The notes beneath the pieces are model-generated. The model worked only from the letters and a program-made list of their open reading frames with translations, was not told where the DNA came from and did not search any database. From Pseudochelatococcus lubricantis (GTDB taxonomy: Bacteria; Pseudomonadota; Alphaproteobacteria; Rhizobiales; Beijerinckiaceae): a stretch of DNA of 64,000 nt. The DNA lies in contig NZ_JAASQI010000003.1 in assembly GCF_011762225.1 (NCBI RefSeq), positions 496,001-560,000 of the forward strand, written 5' to 3'. Of the stretch, positions 8,861-18,586 are shown piece after piece; the stretch's first letter is position 1, and each line of letters begins with the position of its first letter. The position numbers and the translations under genes were made by a program.

Positions 8861-10471
8861 ATGACCAACAATATCACGAACTGGACGAAAGCCGACGATG
8901 CGCGCGTGCTCGATGCCATCCGGCGCGGCGCCTCGCGGCGCGAGCTTCTTGCCTTCCTGATGGCGGGCGGGGTGTCGCTCGCGGCCGGCGGCGCGGTGCT
9001 GGGCAGCGCGGGCCGCGCCCATGCCGCCACGCCGCGCAAGGGCGGCAAGGTGCGCGCCGCAGGATGGACCACGTCGACCGCCGATACGCTCGACCCCGCC
9101 ATCGCCTCGCACTCCACGGACTACGTGCGCCTGTGCAGTTTCTACAACCGCCTCACCTTCCTCGACGCGGACCTGGCGCCGCAAATGGAACTCGCCGAAA
9201 GTATCGAGACCGGCGACGCGAAGACCTGGACCGTGAAGCTGCGCTCCGGCGTCACGTTCCACAGCGGCAAGACGCTCGACGCGAACGACGTCGTCTTCTC
9301 GCTCAAGCGCCACCTCGACCCCGCCGTCGGCTCCAAGGTCAACGCCATCGCCAAGCAGATGACGGAGATCAAGGCCGTCGATCCGACCACGGTCACGATC
9401 ACGCTGGCCTCGCCCAACGCGGACCTGCCTACGTTGCTCGGCATCCACCAGTTCATGATCATCGCCGACGGCACCAAGGACTTCACCACCGCCAACGGCA
9501 CCGGGCCTTTCCTCTGCAAGGAATTCAAGCCGGGCGTGCGCTCCATCGCGGTGCGCAATCCCAACTACTGGAGGTCCAGCGGGCCGTGGGTCGACGAGAT
9601 CGAGTTCATCGGCATTCCGGACGACAACGCGCGCGTCAACGCCCTGCTCTCCGGCGATGTGCAGATCGTCGGCTCGATGAACCCGCGCGCCATCCGCCAG
9701 ATCGAGGCGCAACCCGGCTTCGAGATGATGATCACGCCCTCGGGCGGCTACACAAACCTCAACATGCGGCTGGACATGTCTCCCGGCGATGCGGAAGGCT
9801 TCGTCACCGGTATCCGCCATCTGATCAACCGCGAGCAGATCCTGAAGGCCGTGGCGCGGGGCATCGGCGATATCGCCAACGACCAGCCCCTGCCGCTCAC
9901 CAACCGCTATCATAACGCCGCGCTGAAGCCGGCCGCGTTCGATCCGGAAAAGGCGAAGTTCCACCTGTCGAAATCCGGCCTGCTGAACCAGACCATTCCG
10001 GTCGTCGCCTCGGACGCCGCGACGCTGTCCGTGGAAATGGCCTCGGTGCTGCAGCAGGAGGGCGCGAGGATCGGCATGAAGTTCGACATCAAGCGCGTGC
10101 CGGCGGATGGCTACTGGTCTAACTACTGGCTGAAAGCGCCGATGCACTTCGGCAACATCAACGCGCGCCCGACCGCGGACTCCTACTTCTCGCTGCTCTA
10201 TGCCAGCGACGCAGCCTGGAACGAGAGCCGGTTCAAGAGCGCCGCATTCGATGAGCTGCTGGTCAAGGCGCGCGGCGAGCTGGATGAGGCGAAGCGCAAG
10301 GAACTCTACGGCGAGATGCAGGTTATGGTCGCGCAGCAGGCGGGCACCGTCATCCCGCTGTTCATGGCCAACCTCGATGCGCTAAACAGCAAGGTGCGGG
10401 GCATGAAGCCCAACCCGCTGGGCAACCTGATGGGATTCGCCTTCCCCGAGTACATCTGGCTTGCCGAATGA
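8861..10471 (+). CDS. Peptide/opine ABC transporter, family 5 periplasmic binding protein
   Basis: 536 aa solute-binding protein of the DppA/OppA family. The N-terminus carries a twin-arginine-like export signal: SRRELLAFLMAGG at about residues 25-37, a hydrophobic stretch and an AHA-A cleavage site near 52. Mature features include TLDPAIASHSTDYV and a lobe containing LRSGVTFHSGKTLDANDVVFSLKR broken by normal family spacing. GGGGAA precedes the ATG. It begins a set with two permeases and a double ATPase, so the importer is complete. Dipeptides, glutathione or opines are all possible ligands; the gamma-glutamyltransferase at the end favours gamma-glutamyl peptides. Confidence 0.9.
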   Translation: MTNNITNWTKADDARVLDAIRRGASRRELLAFLMAGGVSLAAGGAVLGSAGRAHAATPRKGGKVRAAGWTTSTADTLDPAIASHSTDYVRLCSFYNRLTFLDADLAPQMELAESIETGDAKTWTVKLRSGVTFHSGKTLDANDVVFSLKRHLDPAVGSKVNAIAKQMTEIKAVDPTTVTITLASPNADLPTLLGIHQFMIIADGTKDFTTANGTGPFLCKEFKPGVRSIAVRNPNYWRSSGPWVDEIEFIGIPDDNARVNALLSGDVQIVGSMNPRAIRQIEAQPGFEMMITPSGGYTNLNMRLDMSPGDAEGFVTGIRHLINREQILKAVARGIGDIANDQPLPLTNRYHNAALKPAAFDPEKAKFHLSKSGLLNQTIPVVASDAATLSVEMASVLQQEGARIGMKFDIKRVPADGYWSNYWLKAPMHFGNINARPTADSYFSLLYASDAAWNESRFKSAAFDELLVKARGELDEAKRKELYGEMQVMVAQQAGTVIPLFMANLDALNSKVRGMKPNPLGNLMGFAFPEYIWLAE

Positions 10472-10477
10472 TGCCGC

Positions 10478-10511
10478 GCCGCGGGCACGGCCGGCCGCCG
10501 GCGCCCGCGGC
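10478..10511. other. Hairpin between binding protein and permease genes
   Basis: Perfect 9-bp arms GCCGCGGGC (10478-10486) and GCCCGCGGC (10503-10511) directly after the binding-protein stop. Such hairpins often protect the 3' end of the binding-protein mRNA so that more of it is made than of the permeases. The rest of this 157-bp gap is very GC-rich with no gene. Confidence 0.5.
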
Positions 10512-10628
10512 ACGCCGCACACGACGCGGACGGCCGCCATGCCGCATCTGCCCGGACGGGCGCGCTCCCGACCCGGGCCGACGGCGTGGCGCCGGCCGCC
10601 GCCCCGAGGGGCCGACAGGGGAACATCC

Positions 10629-11582
10629 ATGAGCAATACGATGACCGCGATGGTGCTTCACCGTCTGTGGGTCTCCTTTCTGACGTTTATATTCGTATCC
10701 TTTGTTGTCTTCGCCATCACGAACATGCTGCCCGGCGACATCGCGGAGATCATGCTGGGTCAGGCCGCGACGCCGGAAGCGGTCGCGGGCCTGCGCGAGG
10801 CCATGCATCTCGACGAGCCGGCGATCCTGCGGTTCCTGCGCTGGCTGGGCGGGCTCTTCGTCGGCGATCTCGGCACGTCGCTGGTCAACCGCCTGCCGGT
10901 GTCGGAGATGATTTCGGGAAGGCTCGGCAACTCCCTGAAGCTCGCGGCCGTCACCACGCTGCTGTCCGTGCCCGTCGCGCTGCTGCTCGGCATCGCCTCG
11001 GCCATCTGGCGCAACTCGTGGTTCGACAGGGTCGTCAGCACCCTGTCCATCGCGGTGATCTCCGTGCCAGAGTTCATGGTGGCGACGGGCGCCGTGCTGG
11101 TTTTCGCGGTCTATCTCCAGTGGCTGCCGGCGCTGTCCTTCGCCAACGAGGTGACTTCCTTCACGCAGATGCTGCGCGTCTATGCAATGCCGGTCGTGGC
11201 GTTGTCCTTCGTGATTTCGGCGCAGATGATCCGCATGACGCGCGCGGCGGTGATCGATACGCTGCGGACGCCCTATGTGGAGATGGCGCTGCTCAAGGGC
11301 GCCTCCCGGTCGCGCATCGTGCTGCGCCATGCCCTGCCCAACGCGCTCGGACCCATCGCCAACGCCGTCGCGCTGAGCCTGTCCTATCTGCTCGGCGGCG
11401 TGATCATCGTCGAGACGATCTTCAACTACCCCGGTCTGTCCAAGCTGATGCTGGACGCAGTCGCCACGCGCGACATGCCGCTGATCCAGTCCTGCGCGAT
11501 GATCTTCTGCTTGAGCTATCTGCTGCTGATCACCATCGCGGACGTTATCGCCATCGTTTCGAACCCGAGGTTGCGCAAATGA
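10629..11582 (+). CDS. Peptide ABC transporter permease, DppB type
   Basis: 317 aa integral membrane permease with six predicted helices. The first is WVSFLTFIFVSFVVFAITN, followed by the DppB-typical MLPGDIAEIMLG. The EAA loop that docks the ATPase is visible as VEMALLKGASRSRIVLRHAL. The ATG at 10629 is preferred over longer upstream in-frame codons because AGGGGAA lies upstream and the first helix begins just after it. Its stop overlaps the next permease start (ATGA), indicating translational coupling. Confidence 0.9.
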   Translation: MSNTMTAMVLHRLWVSFLTFIFVSFVVFAITNMLPGDIAEIMLGQAATPEAVAGLREAMHLDEPAILRFLRWLGGLFVGDLGTSLVNRLPVSEMISGRLGNSLKLAAVTTLLSVPVALLLGIASAIWRNSWFDRVVSTLSIAVISVPEFMVATGAVLVFAVYLQWLPALSFANEVTSFTQMLRVYAMPVVALSFVISAQMIRMTRAAVIDTLRTPYVEMALLKGASRSRIVLRHALPNALGPIANAVALSLSYLLGGVIIVETIFNYPGLSKLMLDAVATRDMPLIQSCAMIFCLSYLLLITIADVIAIVSNPRLRK

Positions 11583-12433
11583 CTGAGGACATCGCTTCCC
11601 GCCGCGCGGCGCGCGGGCGGCTCGGCTGGCGCATCAACGCCGTGGGGCTCATCGGCCTCGCCGTCGTCGTCTTCTGGGCGTTCGTGGCGATCTTCGGGCC
11701 GATGCTCGCGCCCTATCCGGTGAGCGAGATCGTCGACTTCGACTACTTCGGCGGGATGTCGGCGCAGTTCTGGCTGGGCACCGACTACCTCGGCCGGGAC
11801 ATGCTGACGCGCATCCTGTACGGCGCACGCTACACGGTGGGCATCTCGCTCGCGGCCGTCATGCTGGCCTGTTTCATCGGCGTGACGATGGGCATGGTGG
11901 CGGCGACCGTCGGCGGATGGTTCGACGCGGTGCTGAGCCGCGCGATCGACGCGCTCGGCTGCGTTCCGAACCTGCTGCTCAGCCTCGTCATCGTCGCCGC
12001 CGTCGGCTCGTCCATTCCGGTGCTGATCCTGACGCTGGCCGCCATCTACTCGTGCGGCGCCTTCCGCTTCGCGCGGGCGCTCGCCGTCAACGTCAACACG
12101 GCGGACTACGTCAAGGTGGCGCGGGCGCGCGGCGAGCGCCTGCCCTACCTGATCCGCGAGGAGATCTTTCCCAACATCATCGGCCCGGTCATGGCCGATT
12201 TCGGCCTGCGCTTCGTCTTCATCGTGCTGCTGCTTTCCGGCCTGAGCTTCCTCGGTCTCGGCGTGCAGCCGCCCAACGCCGACTGGGGCGGGCTGGTGCG
12301 GGAGAACATTTCCGGCCTCGCGCTCGGCGCGCCGGCGGTGCTGATGCCCTCCATAGCCATCGCCAGCCTCACGATCAGCGTGAACATGCTGATCGATAAC
12401 CTCCCCACCCGCATCCGCGACCGGAGTGAGTGA
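11579..12433 (+). CDS. Peptide ABC transporter permease, DppC type
   Basis: 284 aa partner permease. After a short basic N-terminus the first helix is VGLIGLAVVVFWAFVAIFGP, followed by the DppC hallmark WLGTDYLGRDMLTRILYGAR and the EAA loop VKVARARGERLPYLIREEI. The start ATG overlaps the stop of the preceding permease by 4 bp, and its own stop overlaps the ATPase start by one base (TGATG). Together with the neighbouring genes it forms the channel for peptide import. Confidence 0.92.
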   Translation: MTEDIASRRAARGRLGWRINAVGLIGLAVVVFWAFVAIFGPMLAPYPVSEIVDFDYFGGMSAQFWLGTDYLGRDMLTRILYGARYTVGISLAAVMLACFIGVTMGMVAATVGGWFDAVLSRAIDALGCVPNLLLSLVIVAAVGSSIPVLILTLAAIYSCGAFRFARALAVNVNTADYVKVARARGERLPYLIREEIFPNIIGPVMADFGLRFVFIVLLLSGLSFLGLGVQPPNADWGGLVRENISGLALGAPAVLMPSIAIASLTISVNMLIDNLPTRIRDRSE

Positions 12434-14088
12434 TGAAGAACCTCGTTGAAGTGATGAATCTGCATGTCGGGGCGGTGACGGACAGCGGGCGCAAGGTCGA
12501 GATCATCCGGGGCATTTCCTTCAGCATCGCGCCGGACGAGATCGTGGCGCTGATCGGGGAATCGGGCTCGGGCAAGACCACGACGGCGCTCACCCTGATG
12601 GGCTACACGCGGGACGGCTGCGCGATCACCGGCGGCCACGTCTTCGTCGACGGCTACGAGGTTTCGGCACAGACGGAGCACGAGCGGGCAAACCTGCGCG
12701 GCAAGCTCGTAAGCTATGTGCCGCAAAGCGCGGCGGCCGCCTTCAACCCCTCGCAGACGATCCTGACGCAGGTCATCGAGATCGCGCAGATCCACAAGCT
12801 CGGCAGCCGGGACGAGGCGCGGCGGAAGGCGATCGAGCTGTTCCGCGCGCTCGCCCTGCCCAACCCGGAAACCATCGGCGACCGTTATCCGCATCAGGTT
12901 TCGGGCGGGCAGCTTCAGCGCCTCGCGGCGGCCATGGCGCTCATCGGCGAGCCGAAGGTCGTCATCTTCGACGAACCGACGACGGCGCTCGACGTCACCA
13001 CCCAGATCGAGGTGCTGCGCGCCTTCAAGAAGGTGATGCAAGGCAAGCGGATCGCCGGTGTCTATGTCTCCCACGACCTCGCCGTGGTGGCGCAGATCGC
13101 CGACCGCATCCTCGTGCTGCGCAACGGTGAGGTGCAGGAGGCGGGCGATACCCGGCAGATCCTCCATGCGCCCGCGCATCCCTACACGAAAACCCTGATC
13201 GCCGCTTATGAGCCGGTGCGCCACGACCGCGCGGCCGCCGACAGCGCCGACGCGCCGGTGCTCGAAGCGCGGAACCTCAGCGCCGGCTACGGCGCACCGG
13301 GGCAGGACGGTCTGCCCGTCATGCTGGCGGTGAACGACGTAAGCTTCACCCTGAAGCGCGGCAGCAATCTGGGCGTGATCGGGGAATCGGGCTGCGGCAA
13401 GAGCACGCTCGCGCGCGTGATCGCCGGCCTGCTGCCACCCGCGCGCGGCGAGGTGCTGTTCAACGGCAAGGCGCTGCCCGGGCTCGCCAGCAAGCGCAGC
13501 AAGGAGGAATTGCGCCATGTGCAGATCGTGTTCCAGCTCGCCGACACGGCGCTGAACCCCGCGCGCTCCGTCAGCGACATTCTGGGACGGCCGCTGACCT
13601 TTTACCACGGCACGCGCGGCGCGGCGCGCAACAGGCGCATCGATGAGCTGATGGACATGGTCCGCCTGCCGCGCGCGCTGAAGAACCGCCTGCCGGGGGA
13701 ACTGTCCGGCGGGCAGAAGCAGCGCGTCAACTTCGCCCGCGCGCTGGCGGCCGACCCGTCCGTGGTGCTCTGCGACGAGATTACCTCGGCGCTCGACACC
13801 GTGGTGGCGGCGGCCGTGACGGAGCTGCTTCAGGAGCTTCAGCGGGAACTCGGCCTGTCGTACATCTTCATCAGCCACGACCTCAACACCGTGCGCGCCA
13901 TCTGCGACGAGGTCGTCGTCATGTACGGCGGGCGCAAGGTGGAGCAGCTGCTGCCAGGCCAGCTTGACGGCGGCGCGCGGCATCCCTATTCGCAGCTCCT
14001 GATATCGTCCGTACCGCAGCTTGATCCGGGCTGGCTGGACAATCTGAAGCAGAATGCGAAGATCGTGGAACAATTCGCCCACGAATGA
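12433..14088 (+). CDS. Double ABC ATPase (DppD-DppF fusion) of the peptide transporter
   Basis: 551 aa with two complete ATPase domains. First half: Walker A GESGSGKTT near residue 40, signature VSGGQLQR, Walker B VVIFDEPTTALD. Second half: Walker A GESGCGKST near 316, signature LSGGQKQR, Walker B VVLCDEITSALD. In E. coli Dpp these are two proteins; the fused form is common in alphaproteobacteria. I take the ATG at 12433, 6 bp after GGAG, rather than the adjacent GTG at 12430. It couples ATP hydrolysis to peptide import and is followed closely by the gamma-glutamyltransferase. Confidence 0.93.
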   Translation: MKNLVEVMNLHVGAVTDSGRKVEIIRGISFSIAPDEIVALIGESGSGKTTTALTLMGYTRDGCAITGGHVFVDGYEVSAQTEHERANLRGKLVSYVPQSAAAAFNPSQTILTQVIEIAQIHKLGSRDEARRKAIELFRALALPNPETIGDRYPHQVSGGQLQRLAAAMALIGEPKVVIFDEPTTALDVTTQIEVLRAFKKVMQGKRIAGVYVSHDLAVVAQIADRILVLRNGEVQEAGDTRQILHAPAHPYTKTLIAAYEPVRHDRAAADSADAPVLEARNLSAGYGAPGQDGLPVMLAVNDVSFTLKRGSNLGVIGESGCGKSTLARVIAGLLPPARGEVLFNGKALPGLASKRSKEELRHVQIVFQLADTALNPARSVSDILGRPLTFYHGTRGAARNRRIDELMDMVRLPRALKNRLPGELSGGQKQRVNFARALAADPSVVLCDEITSALDTVVAAAVTELLQELQRELGLSYIFISHDLNTVRAICDEVVVMYGGRKVEQLLPGQLDGGARHPYSQLLISSVPQLDPGWLDNLKQNAKIVEQFAHE

Positions 14089-14120
14089 CGCCTCCGCATC
14101 GGCGGGAAAGGGAAAGCGCA

Positions 14121-15902
14121 ATGGCCACATTCACCACTCGCCCCGAAATCCTCGGCCGTTTCGGCGTGGTGACATCGACGCACTGGATCGCGTCGGCTGT
14201 CGGCATGAGCATTCTCGAACGCGGCGGCAATGCCTTCGACGCCGCCATCGCCACCGGCCTGACACTGCAGGTGGTGGAGCCGCATCTGAACGGCCCCGGC
14301 GGCGATCTGCCCGCCATCTTCTACTCCCGCAAGCGCGACAGGGTGGAGGTTCTCTGCGCGCAGGGCACCGCCCCCGCCGGCGCCACCATGGACCACTACC
14401 GCGCGCAGGGATTGTCGCTGATTCCCGGCGACGGCCTGCTCGCCACCGTGATTCCGGGCTCCTTCGACGGATGGATGCTGATGCTGCGCGACTACGGCAC
14501 CATGACCGTGCGCGACGTGCTGGAGCCCGCCATCTATTATGCCGGCCAGGGCCATCCCGTGCTGCCGCAGGTCAGCGCCGCCATTGCGCAACTGGGCGAC
14601 TTCTTCCGGCGGGAATGGCCGACCTCTTACGAAACGTGGCTGCCTGGCGGCAACGCGCCCGCGCCGCGATCCGACTTCCGCAATCCGGCGCTCGCGGCCA
14701 CGTGGCGGCGCATCGTCGCCGAGGCCGAGGCCCGGCCCGGACGCGAGGCGGGCATCGAGGCCGCGCGAGACGCCTTCTATCGCGGCTTCGTCGCCGAGGC
14801 GATACAGGCCTATCTGGCCACCGCCGAGGTCATGGACGCGAGCGGCGCGCGTCATAAGGGCGTTCTGAACGCTGACGATCTCGCCGGCTGGCGCGCGACC
14901 GTCGAGGCGCCGCAAACCTACGACTACCACGGCTGGACGGTGGCGAAGACCGGCCCGTGGGGCCAGGGGCCGGTGCTGTTGCAGGCGCTCGCGCTGTTGA
15001 AGGGCATCGATCTCGCGGATATGGATCCCGCCGGCGAACGCTTCATCCACACGGTTGTCGAGGCGATGAAGCTCGCCTTCGCCGACCGCGAGGTCTATTA
15101 CGGCGATCCCGCCTTCGCGGACGTGCCGCTCGACCGCCTGCTGTCCGACACCTACAACGACGAGCGCCGCCGGCTGATCGCGGATGACGCCTCCCTGCTG
15201 CTGCGGCCGGGCCGCCTGCCCGGCTTCGAGGAACAGCACGCGCACACCACGCGGATGCTGGCGCAGATGGAGGGCGGCGCGGTTTACGAGCCGACCATGG
15301 CGCATCTGACGGCGCGACGCGGCGACACCGTCCATCTCGATGTCATCGACCGGGACGGCAACATGGTGTCGGCCACTCCCTCCGGCGGCTGGCTGCAATC
15401 CTCGCCGGTGGTGCCGGGGCTCGGCTTCTGCCTCAATTCCCGCGCGCAGATGTTCTGGCTGGAGCCGGGGTTGCCCACGTCGCTCGCGCCCGGCAAGCGG
15501 CCGCGCACCACGCTCACGCCCTCGCTCGCGCTATATGACGGACGGCCGACGCTCGCCTTCGGCACGCCCGGCGGCGATCAGCAGGACCAGTGGCAGCTCG
15601 CCTTCTTCCTGCGCTACGTGCACGGGCATTTCGACCTTCAGCAGACGATCGACATGCCGCTGTTCCACACGGCGCATTTCCCGGCCTCCTTCCATCCGCG
15701 CACCTGCAAGCCGGGCGATCTGACGATCGAGGAAACGGCGGGTGCCGACGTTCTTGCGGCGCTGCGGGCGCGCGGCCATGGGCTCAATGTCGCGCCGGCA
15801 TGGAGCATCGGCCGCGTCACGGCTGCGCGCCGGGACGCCGACGGCCTGTTGCGCGCAGCCGCCACACCCCGCCTGATGCAAGCCTATGCCATCGGGCGAT
15901 AA
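14121..15902 (+). CDS. ggt: Gamma-glutamyltransferase family protein
   Basis: 593 aa Ntn-hydrolase expected to cleave or transfer gamma-glutamyl groups (glutathione, gamma-glutamyl amides), maturing by autoproteolysis at T403 in GDTVHLDVIDRDGN. Other family segments are GGNAFDAAIATGL, the Gly-rich NGPGGDLPAIFY and PGKRPRTTLTPSL. The start ATG at 14121 follows AAGGGAAAG; an earlier in-frame ATG at 14085 lies inside the ATPase gene. I see no signal peptide, so it would act in the cytoplasm on imported substrate, consistent with being the last gene of the peptide-transporter operon. Confidence 0.9.
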   Translation: MATFTTRPEILGRFGVVTSTHWIASAVGMSILERGGNAFDAAIATGLTLQVVEPHLNGPGGDLPAIFYSRKRDRVEVLCAQGTAPAGATMDHYRAQGLSLIPGDGLLATVIPGSFDGWMLMLRDYGTMTVRDVLEPAIYYAGQGHPVLPQVSAAIAQLGDFFRREWPTSYETWLPGGNAPAPRSDFRNPALAATWRRIVAEAEARPGREAGIEAARDAFYRGFVAEAIQAYLATAEVMDASGARHKGVLNADDLAGWRATVEAPQTYDYHGWTVAKTGPWGQGPVLLQALALLKGIDLADMDPAGERFIHTVVEAMKLAFADREVYYGDPAFADVPLDRLLSDTYNDERRRLIADDASLLLRPGRLPGFEEQHAHTTRMLAQMEGGAVYEPTMAHLTARRGDTVHLDVIDRDGNMVSATPSGGWLQSSPVVPGLGFCLNSRAQMFWLEPGLPTSLAPGKRPRTTLTPSLALYDGRPTLAFGTPGGDQQDQWQLAFFLRYVHGHFDLQQTIDMPLFHTAHFPASFHPRTCKPGDLTIEETAGADVLAALRARGHGLNVAPAWSIGRVTAARRDADGLLRAAATPRLMQAYAIGR

Positions 15903-15909
15903 GGTGCCG

Positions 15910-15925
15910 GCGGCATCAATGCCGC
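15910..15925. terminator. Small hairpin between convergent genes
   Basis: GCGGCAT (15910-15916) and ATGCCGC (15919-15925) sit exactly in the 13-bp space and stop codon between the convergent gamma-glutamyltransferase and MFS genes. No T-run is present; it probably acts as a short bidirectional terminator. Confidence 0.4.
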
Positions 15926-17166
15926 GGCCCGACATCCGGCACAGCTCCCGCGCCGATGCCATCCTCGGCGGCCGGGCGGCCGGGCGAAGTCTTCCTGGCA
16001 ATGCGATATCCGAGGAAAACCAGCATCAGCGCCGACAGCCCGACGATGTAGCCGAGCAGACCGTGCGGCCCCACGATCTGCATCAGCGCGCTCGCCAGCA
16101 GCGGCCCGGCACTGGCGCCCGCCGCCCACAGGAAAAGCAGCGCCGCGGAAAGCGACACCGCCTGATCCTGCTCGATATGCCGGTAGGCGTGGGTGACGGA
16201 AATCGCATAGATCGGCATGCTGCCCGCGCCCACGAGCGTGAACAGGCCTGTCATGACCCACAACAGATGGGGCACGTCGTGATGCACGGCCCACAGCGTC
16301 GCCGCCGACGCGGCAAGGGCGAGGCCGACGGAGGCGAGCATGACGTTGCGCGTATCGATGCGATCGGCGAACAGACCCATCGGCCATTGCATCACGAGCG
16401 CCCCCACCTGCGAGGCCACCGTCAGCAGGATGGCACCCTCCCTGTCGAGGCCGATCATGATACCGTAGGCAGGCGCCACATAGCTCAGCGCTCCGCCGAC
16501 GAGACCCACGTAAAGACAGCCTCCCACGGCGGTCGGCGCATCGCGCCACAGTGCGCGCAGGTTGACGGAAACGAGCGGCGGCGTGTCGGGACTGCGCGCC
16601 TTGGTCAGCGCCACCGGCACCAGCGCCAGCGAGAAGGCGATGCTCGCCAGCATGAACATGCTCTCCATCCGCAGGGCCAGATAGCCGACAGCAACCTGCG
16701 ACAGAATCAGCGCCAGCCGGTTCAGCATCTGGTAAAGGCCGAATATGCGGCCGCGCCGGGCGGGCTCCGCCTGGCCGCTGATCCAGCTTTCGATGCAGAC
16801 GAAATGGCCCGCCGAGGCCGCCCCCACCACGAACCGCAGCACGGTCCACAGATCGACGGGCGTCAGCGCGAGGCAAAGCGTCACGGCCGCCTGCACCGCC
16901 GCGAAGACCGCAAAGGCGCGGATGTGGCCCACACGGCGGATCAGCGCGGGAATCGTGAAACAGCCGACCAGAAACCCCGCCGAATAACCCGCGCCCACGA
17001 GGCCGATCATGAAGGGCGCGCGGTCCGCCAGCGCCATGTAGAGGGGCACGTAGGTATGGATGGCGGTGCCGGCGACCTGCAGGATGAGCGCGCCCGTGAT
17101 GATCGGCGCGAGCGCCGCCGCTCCCTGCGGATAGCGGGAGGCCGCCGCCGGGGCCGAGGCGGTCAC
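15916..17166 (-). CDS. MFS transporter, YcaD-like
   Basis: About 416 aa with twelve predicted helices, starting with GALILQVAGTAIHTYVPLYMAL. The loop between helices 2 and 3 and the middle loop carry the usual MFS charged residues (RRVGHIRAF, GLFADRIDTRN). The substrate is unknown. The start is uncertain: a GTG at 17166 gives the family length, and the longer upstream open frame reads through the ada promoter and is unlikely. The gene converges on gamma-glutamyltransferase and is divergent from ada across a gap with a strong inverted repeat. Confidence 0.8.
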   Translation of the reverse strand: MTASAPAAASRYPQGAAALAPIITGALILQVAGTAIHTYVPLYMALADRAPFMIGLVGAGYSAGFLVGCFTIPALIRRVGHIRAFAVFAAVQAAVTLCLALTPVDLWTVLRFVVGAASAGHFVCIESWISGQAEPARRGRIFGLYQMLNRLALILSQVAVGYLALRMESMFMLASIAFSLALVPVALTKARSPDTPPLVSVNLRALWRDAPTAVGGCLYVGLVGGALSYVAPAYGIMIGLDREGAILLTVASQVGALVMQWPMGLFADRIDTRNVMLASVGLALAASAATLWAVHHDVPHLLWVMTGLFTLVGAGSMPIYAISVTHAYRHIEQDQAVSLSAALLFLWAAGASAGPLLASALMQIVGPHGLLGYIVGLSALMLVFLGYRIARKTSPGRPAAEDGIGAGAVPDVGPRH

Positions 17167-17335
17167 GACCGCACCGGCACGGAACGAATGCTGCCGGAAT
17201 AAACTGCTACGGAATGCCCCCGCCCAATCACGTTTTCGCCCTCTGCTGTCCGCCGTGCCCCGCGTGACAGGCCGGGACGGTTCATTCGCTTTGGGGAAGA
17301 TGATGGCACGGCAGCCGTTTAATTTACTTCCAATC

Positions 17336-17373
17336 TCGGCGGCACTATAAGCACAATATGCTTGTGCCGCCGA
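17336..17373. promoter_or_regulatory. Nested inverted repeat in the MFS/ada divergent region
   Basis: Outer perfect 10-bp arms TCGGCGGCAC (17336-17345) and GTGCCGCCGA (17364-17373) enclose an inner AAGC/GCTT pair and the AT-rich TATAAGCACAATATGC. The AT-rich core in this GC-rich DNA and the dyad symmetry suggest an operator overlapping a promoter for MFS, ada or both. The remainder of the roughly 300-bp gap shows nothing else I can name. Confidence 0.45.
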
Positions 17374-17473
17374 TCGACGGTCCCGCCGTCCGGATTCGAG
17401 AGCAAGGACCGGAGTGCGCCAGCGCGGCGACGGCCGCATTGTCGTGACAGGACACAATGCAAGGAAAAGCAGG

Positions 17474-18562
<1,089 letters not shown>

Positions 18563-18586
18563 AAAGTCAGGAGGCGTCCGGACTTT
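18563..18586. terminator. Bidirectional terminator hairpin between ada and the MscS gene
   Basis: AAAGTC (18563-18568) pairs with GACTTT (18581-18586), with inner GGA/TCC and loop GGCG. It sits between and partly within the stop codons of two convergent genes 4 bp apart; on the minus strand the hairpin is followed by TTTTC. Confidence 0.55.
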
